A stretch of DNA of 64,000 bases, from NCBI RefSeq assembly GCF_029839275.1, contig NZ_JAOCAH010000003.1, positions 417,948 through 481,947 on the forward strand. The letters are read 5' to 3'. Shown piece after piece: positions 7,855 to 17,423 of the stretch. Below the pieces are notes generated by a model. It was not told the DNA's origin, ran no database searches, and saw only the letters and a program-made list of their open reading frames with translations. The first letter of the stretch is position 1. The number at the start of each line of letters is the position of its first letter. The position numbers were made by a program, and so were the translations under genes. This DNA is from Pseudomonas sp. GD03944 (lineage in GTDB: Bacteria; Pseudomonadota; Gammaproteobacteria; Pseudomonadales; Pseudomonadaceae).

Positions 7855-10302
7855 TCAGCGTATCTTGCCGCTGGCCAGGGTCAGCTCGTCCTTGGCGAAG
7901 TCATCGACATCGATCACCACCCGGCGCGCCGCTTCGGCCTGGCTCAGGCTCTGTGCTTCCTCGGCGGTGAGAACGCCCGCAGCCAGGGCGGCGTCGATGT
8001 CGCTCTGGCCCGGTGCCGGATTGAGTTCGCCGGACTTCAGGGCCTTGGCCAGTTTCTTCTGGACCGGCTTCACGCCGTGCAGCAGGTCCATGGCGTGTTG
8101 CAGGGCGCCGACGGGGTCCTGTTCGCCGCGCGGGCGGTAGCACCCCTCCAGCACCTGCTCCAGCGCCGGGTCGCCGCTGTTGCGACCGATGATGCCGGCG
8201 ATTTCTGCATCCAGCTCATCGCTCGGCCCCTTGTGGCGACGGCCGAACGGGAAGACCAGCACCCGCAAGGCGCAACCGAACACCCGGTTGGGGAAGTTGG
8301 CCAGCAGGTCGTCCAGGGCCTGTTCGGCCTGGAACAGGCTTTCTTCCAGAGCCCAGCGGACCATCGGCTGGCTGTAGGTCGGGTAGTCCAGGTCGTGGTA
8401 GCGCTTGAGCGCCGCCGAGGCCAGGTACAAATGGCTGAGGGCGTCGCCCAGGCGGGCGGAGAGGCGTTCGCGGCGTTTCAGTTCGCCGCCGAGCAGCATC
8501 ATGCTGAAGTCGGCCAGCATGGCGAACGCGGCGGCCAGGCGATTGAGCGCGCGGAAGTAGGGGCGGCTGAGGTTGTCCCCCGGCACCTGGCCGAACAGAC
8601 CCAGGCTCAAGCTGAGCACCAGGGTGCTGGCGGCGTTGCTGACCGCGAAGCCGATGTGCTGCATCAGCAGTTCATCGAACTCGATCAGCGCCTGGTCGCG
8701 GTCTTCACGGGTGGCCAGGGCCATTTCCTTGAGCACGTACGGATGGCAGCGGATGGCGCCCTGGCCGAAGATCATCAGGTTGCGCGAGAGGATGTTCGCG
8801 CCTTCCACGGTGATGAAGATCGGCGCCCCTTGCCAGGAGCGGGCCAGGTAGTTGTTCGGGCCCATGATGATGCCCTTGCCGCCGTGCACGTCCATGGCGT
8901 GGCCGATGCATTCGCGGCCGCGCTCGGTGAGGTGGTACTTGAGGATCGCCGACAGCACCGAGGGTTTCTCGCCCAGGTCCACGGCATTGGCGGTCAGGAT
9001 GCGCGCGCTGTCCATCAGCCAGGCGTTGCCGCCGATGCGCGCCAGGGCCTCCTGGATGCCTTCGAAGGCGGACAGCGGTACGTTGAACTGCTCGCGCACC
9101 TGGCTGTACTGGCCGGTGGTCAGGCTGGTGTACTTGGCGGCGCCGGTGCCCACGGCCGGCAGGGAGATCGAGCGACCCACCGACAGGCAGTTCATCAGCA
9201 TCATCCAGCCCTTGCCGAGCATTTCCTGGCCGCCGATGAGGTACTCCAGCGGGATGAACACGTCCTTGCCGCTGTTCGGGCCATTCATGAACGCGGCGCC
9301 CAGGGGCAGGTGGCGACGGCCGATTTCCACCCCGGGGGTGTCAGTAGGCACCAGGGCCAGGCTGATGCCCAGTTCTTCCTCGTCACCCAGCAGATGGTCC
9401 GGATCGTAGGCCTTGAAGGCCAGGCCGAGCAGGGTGGCCACCGGGCCGAGGGTGATGTAGCGCTTTTCCCAGGTCAGGCGCAGGCCGATGACTTCCTCGC
9501 CTTGCCACTGGCCCTTGCAGATGATGCCGGTGTCCGGCATGGCGCCGGCATCCGAACCCGCCAGCGGGCCGGTGAGGGCGAAGCAAGGGATGTCCTGGCC
9601 GCTGGCCAGGCGTGGCAGGTAGTGATTGCGTTGTTCGTCGGTGCCGTAGTGCAGCAGCAGCTCGGCCGGGCCAAGGGAGTTGGGCACCATCACGGTGGAC
9701 GCCAGGTCACCGCTGCGGGTGGCCAGTTTCATCGCCACCTGGGAGTGGGCGTAGGCGGAGAAGCCCTTGCCGCCGTACTCCTTGGGAATGATCAGGGCGA
9801 AGAACCCGTGCTGCTTGATGTGCTCCCAGGCTTTCTCCGGCAGGTCCATCTGCTGGCCGATTTCCCAGTCGCTGACCATGGCGCAGAGTTCTTCGGTCGG
9901 GCCGTCGAGGAAGGCCTGTTCCTCTTCCGTCAGCTGGGCCTTGGGGTAGTTCAGCAGGGTGTCCCAGTCGGGGCGACCGCTGAACAGCTCGCCATCCCAC
10001 CACACGGTACCGGCCTCGATGGCGTCGCGTTCGGTTTCCGACATCGGCGGCAGGACCCGCTGGAACCAGGCGAACAGCGGGGCGCTGAAGCGCTTGCGGC
10101 GCAGCTCCGGGAAGGCCAGGGGAATGGCCACCGCCAGCAGCACGACCCAGAAGATCACCAGCAGCCAGCCAGGGGCATGGCTGAACGCGCCCATGGCGAT
10201 CAGGTAGATGGCGATCACGGCCAGGGCGGTGGCGGGGGGCGTGCGGCGATGGGCCAGGTAGGCGGTGCCGATGACAAGAACGAGCAACCAGACAGCGAGC
10301 AT
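7855..10302 (-). CDS. fadE: Acyl-CoA dehydrogenase FadE
   Basis: 815 residues, matching the long membrane-associated FadE type (about 815 aa) rather than the 380-residue soluble dehydrogenases. Two hydrophobic N-terminal helices (residues 1-70) are followed by the acyl-CoA dehydrogenase N, middle and C domains (HGFFALIIPKEYGGKGFS, PCFALTGPLAGSDAG, MDVHGGKGIIMGP) and the extra C-terminal DUF1974-like domain. It catalyses the FAD-dependent first step of fatty-acid beta-oxidation. GGAGG lies ideally before the start. It is divergent from the transglutaminase-like gene at 10458. Confidence 0.96.
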   Translation of the reverse strand: MLAVWLLVLVIGTAYLAHRRTPPATALAVIAIYLIAMGAFSHAPGWLLVIFWVVLLAVAIPLAFPELRRKRFSAPLFAWFQRVLPPMSETERDAIEAGTVWWDGELFSGRPDWDTLLNYPKAQLTEEEQAFLDGPTEELCAMVSDWEIGQQMDLPEKAWEHIKQHGFFALIIPKEYGGKGFSAYAHSQVAMKLATRSGDLASTVMVPNSLGPAELLLHYGTDEQRNHYLPRLASGQDIPCFALTGPLAGSDAGAMPDTGIICKGQWQGEEVIGLRLTWEKRYITLGPVATLLGLAFKAYDPDHLLGDEEELGISLALVPTDTPGVEIGRRHLPLGAAFMNGPNSGKDVFIPLEYLIGGQEMLGKGWMMLMNCLSVGRSISLPAVGTGAAKYTSLTTGQYSQVREQFNVPLSAFEGIQEALARIGGNAWLMDSARILTANAVDLGEKPSVLSAILKYHLTERGRECIGHAMDVHGGKGIIMGPNNYLARSWQGAPIFITVEGANILSRNLMIFGQGAIRCHPYVLKEMALATREDRDQALIEFDELLMQHIGFAVSNAASTLVLSLSLGLFGQVPGDNLSRPYFRALNRLAAAFAMLADFSMMLLGGELKRRERLSARLGDALSHLYLASAALKRYHDLDYPTYSQPMVRWALEESLFQAEQALDDLLANFPNRVFGCALRVLVFPFGRRHKGPSDELDAEIAGIIGRNSGDPALEQVLEGCYRPRGEQDPVGALQHAMDLLHGVKPVQKKLAKALKSGELNPAPGQSDIDAALAAGVLTAEEAQSLSQAEAARRVVIDVDDFAKDELTLASGKIR

Positions 10303-10457
10303 GCAAAATCCTCCATGATGACGGCCCTACAGAGTGCAGCAGCCGTCACGAGCTTAGTCGACACGATGGCGACAAGGGCGGCGAGCTTGGCCGGATTGCC
10401 ATGACATGGGCGCAAACAGCGTGGTTAGACTGGCGTTCCAGCCATGGAGAAACCCCG

Positions 10458-11117
10458 ATGCGTGAGTACCTTGAACCCGGCCGCTTCATCGATAGTGACC
10501 ACCCTGCGCTGATTGAGTTCGCCGAACGCTCCCGCGGATCGAGTCGCGATCCACGGGAGCAGGCCGTGGCGCTGTACTACGCCGTGCGCGACGGGGTGCG
10601 TTACAACCCTTACGTCTTCAGCCGTGACCCGCAGACCCTCAAGGCCAGCCATGCCTTGCTGAGCGGGGAGAGCTACTGCGTGCCCAAGGCGGTGCTGCTG
10701 GCGGCCTGCGCCCGGCATTGCGGGATTCCTGCGCGCATCGGCCTGGCGGATGTGCGCAACCACCTGGCCACGCCGCGCCTGCTGGAGCTGCTGCGTAGCG
10801 AGGTGTTCGCCATGCACGGCTATACCGAGCTGTACCTGGACGGGCGCTGGGTCAAGGCGACCCCGGCGTTCAACCTGGCGCTGTGCCGGGTGTTCAAGGT
10901 GGCGCCGCTGGAGTTCGATGGCCGCGAAGACAGCGTCTTCCACCCCTTCAACCAGGCGGGCGAACGCTACATGGAATACCTGGCCGACCATGGCCAGTTC
11001 GCCGATGTGCCGGAGCACCTGTTCTTCGACCACCTCGCGGCCTGCTACCCGCACCTGTTCGCCGCCGACGCCCCGCTGATGGTGGGCGACCTGCAGGCCG
11101 AGGCCGATCATGCCTGA
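10458..11117 (+). CDS. Transglutaminase-like cysteine protease fold protein
   Basis: 219 residues with a transglutaminase core: SYCVPKAVLLAACARHCGIPAR (catalytic Cys74), then MHGYTELYLDGRW with the His. The third position reads WVKATPAFN, without the usual Asp, which seems characteristic of this subgroup. Likely a cytoplasmic peptidase or amide-cleaving enzyme; the substrate is unknown. The start at 10458 is supported by GGAGA upstream, though the frame is open to 10401. Confidence 0.85.
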   Translation: MREYLEPGRFIDSDHPALIEFAERSRGSSRDPREQAVALYYAVRDGVRYNPYVFSRDPQTLKASHALLSGESYCVPKAVLLAACARHCGIPARIGLADVRNHLATPRLLELLRSEVFAMHGYTELYLDGRWVKATPAFNLALCRVFKVAPLEFDGREDSVFHPFNQAGERYMEYLADHGQFADVPEHLFFDHLAACYPHLFAADAPLMVGDLQAEADHA

Positions 11118-11310
11118 GGCTGATAGCGAACATTGATGCCAGCGCCTTTCATCCTGCGCTGAGCCTGGTAGGCTGCTGGCCATTCATTGCTGCATGCAAT
11201 GCTCGGTTGCCTGCGCACGACGGCGCCCTGACGCTAGAATTGTTCTGTCCGGTGCGCTCGCGGCGGCCCGCTCTGTCTTCTCACTCCACTAAAAGGTGCA
11301 TACGTCTTCC

Positions 11311-12243
11311 ATGAGTACTGCTCTGTCCATCCGGCAGTTGACCAAGACTTACGGCAACGGCTTCCAGGCCTTGCACGGTATCGATCTGGACGTCGCCGAA
11401 GGCGACTTCTTCGCCTTGCTCGGCCCCAACGGCGCCGGCAAGTCCACCACCATCGGCATTCTCTCCACCCTGGTGACCAAATCCAGCGGCACGGTGAATG
11501 TCTTCGGCCATGACCTGGACAAGAGCCCCTACGCGCTCAAGCGCTGCCTCGGCGTGGTGCCCCAGGAATTCAACTTCAACCAGTTCGAGAAGGTGTTCGA
11601 CATCGTCGTGACCCAGGCGGGTTACTACGGCATCCCGGCGCGCATCGCCAAGGAGCGCACCGAGCAGTACCTCAACCAGCTCGGCCTGTGGGACAAGCGC
11701 AACGTCGCCTCCCGCGAGCTGTCCGGCGGCATGAAGCGCCGCCTGATGATCGCCCGCGCCCTGGTGCACCAGCCGCGCCTGCTGATCCTCGACGAGCCCA
11801 CCGCCGGCGTGGACATCGAGCTGCGCCGTTCGATGTGGAGCTTCCTGACCGAGCTGAACGAGCAGGGCATCACCATCATCCTCACCACGCATTACCTGGA
11901 AGAGGCCGAGCAGCTGTGCCGCAACATCGGCATCATCGACCACGGCCGTATCGTCGAAAACACCAGCATGCGTGAGCTGCTGAGCAAGCTGCACGTGGAA
12001 ACCTTCCTGCTGGATGTTCGGGATGCGCTGCTGGTCCCGCCGGCGCTGCAGGGCTACCCGGCGCAATTGCTCGACGCCCACACCCTCGAGGTCCAGGTGG
12101 AGAAGAGCCTCGGCATCACCGAGCTGTTCCGCCAATTGGCGGCGCAGAACATCGAGGTCATCAGCCTGCGCAACAAGAGCAACCGCCTGGAGGAGCTGTT
12201 CGTGTCCCTGGTCGAGAAGAACCTGTCGAAGGTGGCGGTATGA
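11311..12243 (+). CDS. ABC transporter ATP-binding protein (YadG-like)
   Basis: 310 residues. Walker A GPNGAGKST near residue 43, signature LSGGMKRR, Walker B LLILDEPTAGVD and switch His in TTHYLEEAEQL are intact. The C-terminal domain after residue 225 is typical of DrrA/YadG exporters. The start at ATG 11311 is chosen from family N-termini (MSTALSIRQLTKTYG); a GTG at 11296 is an alternative. It overlaps the permease gene by 4 bp (ATGA), so the two are co-translated. Substrate unknown. Confidence 0.93.
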   Translation: MSTALSIRQLTKTYGNGFQALHGIDLDVAEGDFFALLGPNGAGKSTTIGILSTLVTKSSGTVNVFGHDLDKSPYALKRCLGVVPQEFNFNQFEKVFDIVVTQAGYYGIPARIAKERTEQYLNQLGLWDKRNVASRELSGGMKRRLMIARALVHQPRLLILDEPTAGVDIELRRSMWSFLTELNEQGITIILTTHYLEEAEQLCRNIGIIDHGRIVENTSMRELLSKLHVETFLLDVRDALLVPPALQGYPAQLLDAHTLEVQVEKSLGITELFRQLAAQNIEVISLRNKSNRLEELFVSLVEKNLSKVAV

Positions 12244-13034
12244 GCGAGCCCTACGTGAACAGCGAATTCGCCGCCAACATGGTGGCGCTGCGTACCATCG
12301 TCTACCGCGAAGTCCGTCGCTTCACCCGGATCTGGCCGCAGACCCTGCTGCCCCCGGCCATCACCATGGTCCTGTACTTCGTGATCTTCGGGAACCTGAT
12401 CGGCAGCCAGATTGGCGACATGGGCGGCTTCAGCTACATGGAGTACATCGTCCCCGGCCTGATCATGATGTCGGTGATCACCAACAGCTACGGCAACGTG
12501 GTGTCGAGCTTCTTCGGCAGCAAGTTCCAGCGGTCGGTCGAAGAGCTGATGGTGTCGCCGGTGTCGCCGCACACCATCCTCACCGGCTACGTGGTCGGCG
12601 GCGTGCTGCGCGGCCTGGCCGTGGGTCTGATCGTCACCGTGCTGTCGCTGTTCTTCACCCACCTGCAGGTGCACCACCTGGGCGTGACCGTGATCGTGGT
12701 GCTGCTGACCGCGACGATTTTCTCTCTGGGTGGCTTCATCAATGCGGTGTACGCGCGCAACTTCGATGACATCTCGATCATCCCGACCTTCGTGCTGACC
12801 CCGCTGACCTACCTGGGCGGCGTGTTCTACTCGATCAGCCTGCTGCCGCCGTTTTGGCAGACGGTTTCGATGGCCAACCCGGTGCTGCATATGGTCAACG
12901 CCTTCCGTTATGGCATTCTTGGCGTTTCCGACATTCGCATCGGCGTCGCCATCGGCTTCATGCTGGTCGCCACGGCCGTGCTCTACGCGGTGTGCATCCG
13001 CCTGCTGGTAAGCGGTCGCGGCATGCGCCAGTGA
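12240..13034 (+). CDS. ABC-2 type permease (YadH-like)
   Basis: 264 residues with about six membrane helices, ABC-2 family. Features include the amphipathic N-terminal segment (REVRRFTRIW), VPGLIMMSVITNSYGNV, ELMVSPVSPHTIL and a late FRYGILGVSDI segment. It pairs with the ATPase encoded just upstream to form an exporter with two subunits of each. Confidence 0.93.
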   Translation: MSEPYVNSEFAANMVALRTIVYREVRRFTRIWPQTLLPPAITMVLYFVIFGNLIGSQIGDMGGFSYMEYIVPGLIMMSVITNSYGNVVSSFFGSKFQRSVEELMVSPVSPHTILTGYVVGGVLRGLAVGLIVTVLSLFFTHLQVHHLGVTVIVVLLTATIFSLGGFINAVYARNFDDISIIPTFVLTPLTYLGGVFYSISLLPPFWQTVSMANPVLHMVNAFRYGILGVSDIRIGVAIGFMLVATAVLYAVCIRLLVSGRGMRQ

Positions 13035-13130
13035 GGCGCCGACAGCGCTAATATCGGGATACATCTTGGACGGCCGAGTCCTGCGGCGAGGCCGTTAGAC
13101 TCGGCCTCTACGCATCTTTAGAGGTTGGTT

Positions 13131-14159
13131 ATGCGCGCGCTCCTGCGTTGTTCCCTGATGGCATCGCTGTTGTTCTCGAGCGCCGTGCCGGTGGTGCAGG
13201 CTGCCGAAGGCCCGATGGTCGAGGTGGTCCCGGTCAAGAAAACCCTGGTGCGTGACGAACTGGTGACGTTCGGTTCGCTGCGCTCCGACGAGTCGGTGAT
13301 GATCCGCCCCGAGATCGAAGGCCGCCTGGCCGCCCTGCATTTCCGCGAAGGGCAGGCGGTGGCCGCCGGCGATCGCCTGGTCAGCCTGGATGACGCCATC
13401 GCCCGCGCCGAATTCGCCCAGGCCCGTGCCAACCTCAACCTTGCCGAAAAGAACTTCGAGCGCTCGCAAATGCTGTTCAAGCGTGGCGCGAGCAATGCCC
13501 AGGCCCTGGACGAAGCCAGCGCCCAGCAGCAGGCGGCGCGCGCCAGCCTGGCCCTAGCCCAGGCGCGCCTGGACAAGACCCAGATTCTCGCGCCCTACGA
13601 TGGCGTGCTCGGCCTGCGCCAGGTCAGCCCAGGCGATTACCTGAGCGCCGGCCAGGACATCGTCAATCTGGAGGTGCTCGACCCGCTGAAAGTGGATTTC
13701 CGCATCCCGCAGAAGGCCGTCAGCCAGGTGCGTCTGGGACAGATCGTCGAGATCAGCCTCGACGCCTACCCCAACGAACGTTTTCGCGGGGAAATCTTCG
13801 CCATCAACCCGCGCCTGGACGAAGTCGGTCGCAGCCAGGCGATCCGCGCCCACATCGACAACGACGACCGTCGCCTGCGCCCCGGGCAGTTCGTCAAGGT
13901 CTACGTGATCCTCGCCGAGCGCCCCGGTGCCCTGGTGATCCCCGAAGAAGCGGTGATGCCGGTGGGCGACCAGTTGCTGGTCAACCTGGTGATCGACGGC
14001 AAGGTGGACCGCCGCGAAGTGAAGCTGGGGCGCCGCCTGGACGGCGGCGTCGAAGTGATCGAAGGCCTGCAGGGCGATGAAACCCTGATCAGCGCCGGCT
14101 GGCAGAAGGTCAACCAGGGCACCGCCGTGCGCACCAAGAGCGGGGAACGCATGCCATGA
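13131..14159 (+). CDS. RND efflux periplasmic adaptor (membrane fusion protein)
   Basis: 342 residues. Signal peptide (residues 1-24, cleavage after VVQA). A lipoyl/barrel-sandwich domain (RLAALHFREGQAV ... ILAPYDGVLGLRQVSPGDYL) flanks an alpha-hairpin (NLAEKNFERSQ... to RLDKTQ), followed by beta-barrel and membrane-proximal domains. There is no lipobox Cys at the cleavage site, so it is probably a soluble or membrane-associated adaptor. AGAGG precedes ATG 13131. It overlaps the permease start by 4 bp. Confidence 0.93.
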   Translation: MRALLRCSLMASLLFSSAVPVVQAAEGPMVEVVPVKKTLVRDELVTFGSLRSDESVMIRPEIEGRLAALHFREGQAVAAGDRLVSLDDAIARAEFAQARANLNLAEKNFERSQMLFKRGASNAQALDEASAQQQAARASLALAQARLDKTQILAPYDGVLGLRQVSPGDYLSAGQDIVNLEVLDPLKVDFRIPQKAVSQVRLGQIVEISLDAYPNERFRGEIFAINPRLDEVGRSQAIRAHIDNDDRRLRPGQFVKVYVILAERPGALVIPEEAVMPVGDQLLVNLVIDGKVDRREVKLGRRLDGGVEVIEGLQGDETLISAGWQKVNQGTAVRTKSGERMP

Positions 14160-17100
14160 CCCTGTCGGATATCTGTATCCGGCGACCGGTCTTCGCCACG
14201 GTCCTGTCACTGATCGTCGTGCTGCTCGGCCTGATGGCCTATGACCGGCTGGCGGTGCGCGAGTACCCGAACATCGACGTGCCGATCGTCACGGTCAACG
14301 TCCTTTATCCCGGCGCCAGCCCGGAAATCATGGAGTCCCAGGTCGCGCAGCCGATCGAGGACGTGCTGTCGGGCATCGACGGTCTGGATTTCGTCAGCTC
14401 CATCAGCCGCTCGGAAAACACCCAGATCACTGCGCAGTTCCGCCTGGGCAGCAACGCCGATGAAGCGGCCAACGACGTGCGTGACCGCCTGGGTCGGGTG
14501 CGCGGCCTGCTGCCGGACGAGATCGACGAGCCCATCGTGCAGAAGGTCGAGGCCGACGCCCAGCCGGTGATCTGGATGGCCTTCTACAGCGACCGCTACA
14601 GCGCCATGGAAATCACCGACGTGCTGGAGCGGGTGATCAAGGACCGCCTGCAGACCATTCCTGGCGTGTCCGAGGTGCAGGTGCGCGGCGCGCGGACCTT
14701 CGCCATGCGCATCTGGCTCGACCCGGAGAAGTTGGCCGCGCACAACCTGACCGTGCAGGACGTGGAAGACGCATTGCGCCGGCAGAACGTGGAAATCCCC
14801 GCCGGGCGTATCGAGTCCCGGCAGCGCGAGTTCACCGTGCTGTCGGAAACCGACATGAAGACCCCGGAGCAATTCAACCAGCTGATCCTCGACGATTCGC
14901 GGGGCTACCTGCTGCGCTTGTCCGATGTCGGCCATGCCGAGATCGGCGCCGCGGACGAGCGCAGCGTGGTGCGCTACAAGGGCCGCCCGGCGGTGTCCAT
15001 GGGCATGATCAAGCAGGCCACGGCCAACCCCCTGGAAATCTCCGATGGCCTCAGCGCGGCGCTGCCGGACATCCGCGAGCTGCTGCCCGACGGCATGGAA
15101 ATGGCCATCGCCAACGACAACTCGCTGTTCATCCGCGAATCCATCGACAACGTCTTCGTTACCATCTGGGAAGCGGTGGGGCTGGTCATCCTGATCATCT
15201 TCATCTTCCTGCGCTCGCTGCGCGCCACCATCATTCCGCTGGTGACCATCCCGGTTTCGCTGATCGGCGCCTTCGCCCTGATGTCGCTGATGGGCTTCAC
15301 CATCAACACCCTGACCCTGCTGGCCATGGTCCTGGCCATCGGCCTGGTGGTGGACGACGCCATCGTCATGCTGGAGAACATCCACCGCCACATCGAGGAG
15401 GGCATGCGCCCGGTGCAGGCGGCGCTCAAGGGCAGCCGCGAGATCGCCTTCGCGGTGATCGCCATGACCCTGACCCTGGCCGCGGTATTCGCCCCGATCG
15501 GCTTCATGCAGGGCACCACCGGCAAGCTCTTCACCGAGTTCGCCTGGACCCTGGCGGGGGCGGTGCTGGTCTCCGGCTTCGTGGCCCTGACGCTGACCCC
15601 GATGATGTGCGCGGTGCTGCTCAAGCCGCACCAGAGCCAGCAGACCCACAACCGCGCCTACAACCTGATCGAAGGCTTCCTGCGGGGCCTGACCTACCGC
15701 TACAAGCACGTACTGGAAAAGGCACTGTCCGCCTGGGTGCTGGTGGTCGGCGTGCTGCTGGCGACCATGCTGGCCTGCGTCTGGCTGTTCGCCGGGCTGA
15801 AATCCGAGCTGGCGCCCACCGAGGACACCGGCACCATTGTCGGCGTGTTCAACGGCCCGGACGGCGCCACCATCGGCTACACCAGCCGCTATGCCCAGGA
15901 ACTGGAAGCCGCCTACGCCAGCATCCCGGAAACCAACCGCTACATGGTGGTGGCCGGCTTCCCGACGGTGGCCCAAGGCATCTCCTTCATGAAGCTGGAA
16001 GACTGGGCCGACCGCACGCGCAGCCAGTTCGAGATCCGCAACGAGCTGTTGCCCAAGCTGCAGGACATCGCCGGGGTGCGGGCCTTCCCGGTCAATCGGC
16101 CGCCGCTGGGGCAGAGCGCGCGCAACCAACCGGTGAACTTCGTCATTCGCTCGTCCATGGAGTACCAGGAGCTGCAGGTCTACGTGGAAGAACTGCTCAA
16201 CCGGGTGCGCGACTACCCGGGGCTCGAAAGCCTGGACAGCGACCTCAAGCTCAATGCGCCGCAGCTGAAAGTCGCGGTCAACCGCGAGCAGGCCGTTGCC
16301 GTCGGCACCGACGTGGCCACCATCGGCCGCAGCCTGGAAAGCCTGTTCGGCAGCCGCCAGGTCACGCGCTTCAAGCAGAACGGCGAGCAGTACGACGTGC
16401 TGGTGCAGTTGCAGGATGTCGACCGCAGCAACCCCCAGGACCTGGACCGCGTCTACGTCCGCGCCCGGGACGACAGCATGGTGCAGCTCTCCAACCTGAT
16501 CGACGTGCGCGAAACCGTGGCGCCCCGGGAACTCAACCATTTCAACCAGCTGCGCGCGGTGACGGTCACCGCCAACGTCGGCAGCGGCTACACCCTGGGC
16601 GAGGCCCTGGATTACCTCGAGCAGGCGGCGCGGCAGGTCTTCCCGCCGGAAACCCAGTACGACTACACCGGTACCTCGCGGGACTTCAAGGAATCGAGTT
16701 CGGGGATCGTGCTGATCTTCGTCCTGGCCCTGGCGTTCATTTTCCTGGTACTGGCCGCGCAGTTCGAGAGTTTCACCGACCCGCTGATCATCCTGTTCAG
16801 CGTGCCGCTGTCGATGGCCGGGGCCTTGCTGGCGCTGACGCTGTTCGGCGGTACCCTGAACATCTACTCGCAGATCGGCCTGGTGACCCTGATCGGCCTG
16901 ATTACCAAGCACGGCATCCTTATCGTCGAGTTCGCCAACCACCTGCAGCGCGAAGGCACGGAATTGCGCCACGCCGTCATCGAGGCCTCGGTGCAGCGCC
17001 TGCGGCCGATCCTGATGACCACCGGGGCCATGGTCCTGGGCTCGCTGCCCCTGGCGATCGCCAGCGGGGCAGGTGCGGAAAGTCGCCAGCAGATCGGCTG

Positions 17101-17224
17101 GGTGATCGTCGGCGGCCTGCTGGTCGGCACCTTCTTCACCCTGTTCGTGATCCCGACGCTGTACATGCTGCTGCGCCGCTGGCGGCCGCTCAAACAGCAG
17201 GATGAAGACCTGGCGGTGGCTTAG
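14156..17224 (+). CDS. RND multidrug efflux permease (HAE-1 family)
   Basis: 1022 residues, the usual size of AcrB-type inner-membrane pumps. Twelve membrane helices are laid out as 1 + 5 + 1 + 5 around two large periplasmic loops. The proton-relay pair is in LVVDDAIVMLENIHRHIEEG, helix 4; ATTGAMVLGSLPLAI marks helix 11. The C-terminus is short and basic. It works with the adaptor upstream. No outer-membrane channel gene follows, so a TolC/OprM-type protein encoded elsewhere must be recruited. Substrate not predictable. Confidence 0.95.
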   Translation: MTLSDICIRRPVFATVLSLIVVLLGLMAYDRLAVREYPNIDVPIVTVNVLYPGASPEIMESQVAQPIEDVLSGIDGLDFVSSISRSENTQITAQFRLGSNADEAANDVRDRLGRVRGLLPDEIDEPIVQKVEADAQPVIWMAFYSDRYSAMEITDVLERVIKDRLQTIPGVSEVQVRGARTFAMRIWLDPEKLAAHNLTVQDVEDALRRQNVEIPAGRIESRQREFTVLSETDMKTPEQFNQLILDDSRGYLLRLSDVGHAEIGAADERSVVRYKGRPAVSMGMIKQATANPLEISDGLSAALPDIRELLPDGMEMAIANDNSLFIRESIDNVFVTIWEAVGLVILIIFIFLRSLRATIIPLVTIPVSLIGAFALMSLMGFTINTLTLLAMVLAIGLVVDDAIVMLENIHRHIEEGMRPVQAALKGSREIAFAVIAMTLTLAAVFAPIGFMQGTTGKLFTEFAWTLAGAVLVSGFVALTLTPMMCAVLLKPHQSQQTHNRAYNLIEGFLRGLTYRYKHVLEKALSAWVLVVGVLLATMLACVWLFAGLKSELAPTEDTGTIVGVFNGPDGATIGYTSRYAQELEAAYASIPETNRYMVVAGFPTVAQGISFMKLEDWADRTRSQFEIRNELLPKLQDIAGVRAFPVNRPPLGQSARNQPVNFVIRSSMEYQELQVYVEELLNRVRDYPGLESLDSDLKLNAPQLKVAVNREQAVAVGTDVATIGRSLESLFGSRQVTRFKQNGEQYDVLVQLQDVDRSNPQDLDRVYVRARDDSMVQLSNLIDVRETVAPRELNHFNQLRAVTVTANVGSGYTLGEALDYLEQAARQVFPPETQYDYTGTSRDFKESSSGIVLIFVLALAFIFLVLAAQFESFTDPLIILFSVPLSMAGALLALTLFGGTLNIYSQIGLVTLIGLITKHGILIVEFANHLQREGTELRHAVIEASVQRLRPILMTTGAMVLGSLPLAIASGAGAESRQQIGWVIVGGLLVGTFFTLFVIPTLYMLLRRWRPLKQQDEDLAVA

Positions 17225-17245
17225 GGCAGGGAGGCGCCACCGACT

Positions 17246-17302
17246 TGTGGGAGGGGCTTCAGCCGCGAAGGCTGCACACTCGTGGCTAAAGCCCCTCCCA
17301 CA
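17246..17302. repeat. REP-like inverted repeat
   Basis: Arms TGTGGGAGGGGCTT (17246-17259) and AAGCCCCTCCCACA (17289-17302) are perfectly complementary, around a GC-rich loop holding AGCCGCGAAGGCT. It is typical of the Pseudomonas REP family (GGGAGGGGCTTCAGCCGCGA) and lies just after the RND operon. Confidence 0.85.
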
Positions 17303-17318
17303 GACAAAAGCCAGCCCG

Positions 17319-17420
17319 TAGCCTGGGTCGAGCGAAGCGACACCCGGGGCCTTCCGCTCACTGTCGCCCCGTAGGAGCGGCTTCAGCCGCGAGCTCTTGA
17401 GCCCGCGGCCAAACCTCCCA
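17319..17420. repeat. Two further intergenic repeat units
   Basis: First, GGGTCGAGCGAAGCGACACCC (17326 region), which shares GAGCGAAGCGA with elements at 36836 and 54673. Second, GTAGGAGCGGCTTCAGCCGCG (17371 on), a REP half, followed by a short hairpin CCGCGAGCTC/GAGC-CCGCGG. Together with the REP at 17246 they fill the convergent intergenic space. Confidence 0.65.
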
Positions 17421-17423
17421 ACC

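Noticed and set aside
8077..10404. 775-codon plus-strand open frame opposite fadE
   Set aside because: Antisense shadow of a GC-rich gene: low-complexity His/Gln/Gly/Ala composition, no domain, and fadE on the other strand is unambiguous.
11296..11310. GTG start five codons upstream for the ABC ATPase
   Set aside because: The ATG at 11311 agrees with family N-termini; the GTG has no ribosome site at proper spacing.
14207..16972. 921-codon minus-strand open frame opposite the RND permease
   Set aside because: Same antisense artefact; the permease is full length with all motifs.
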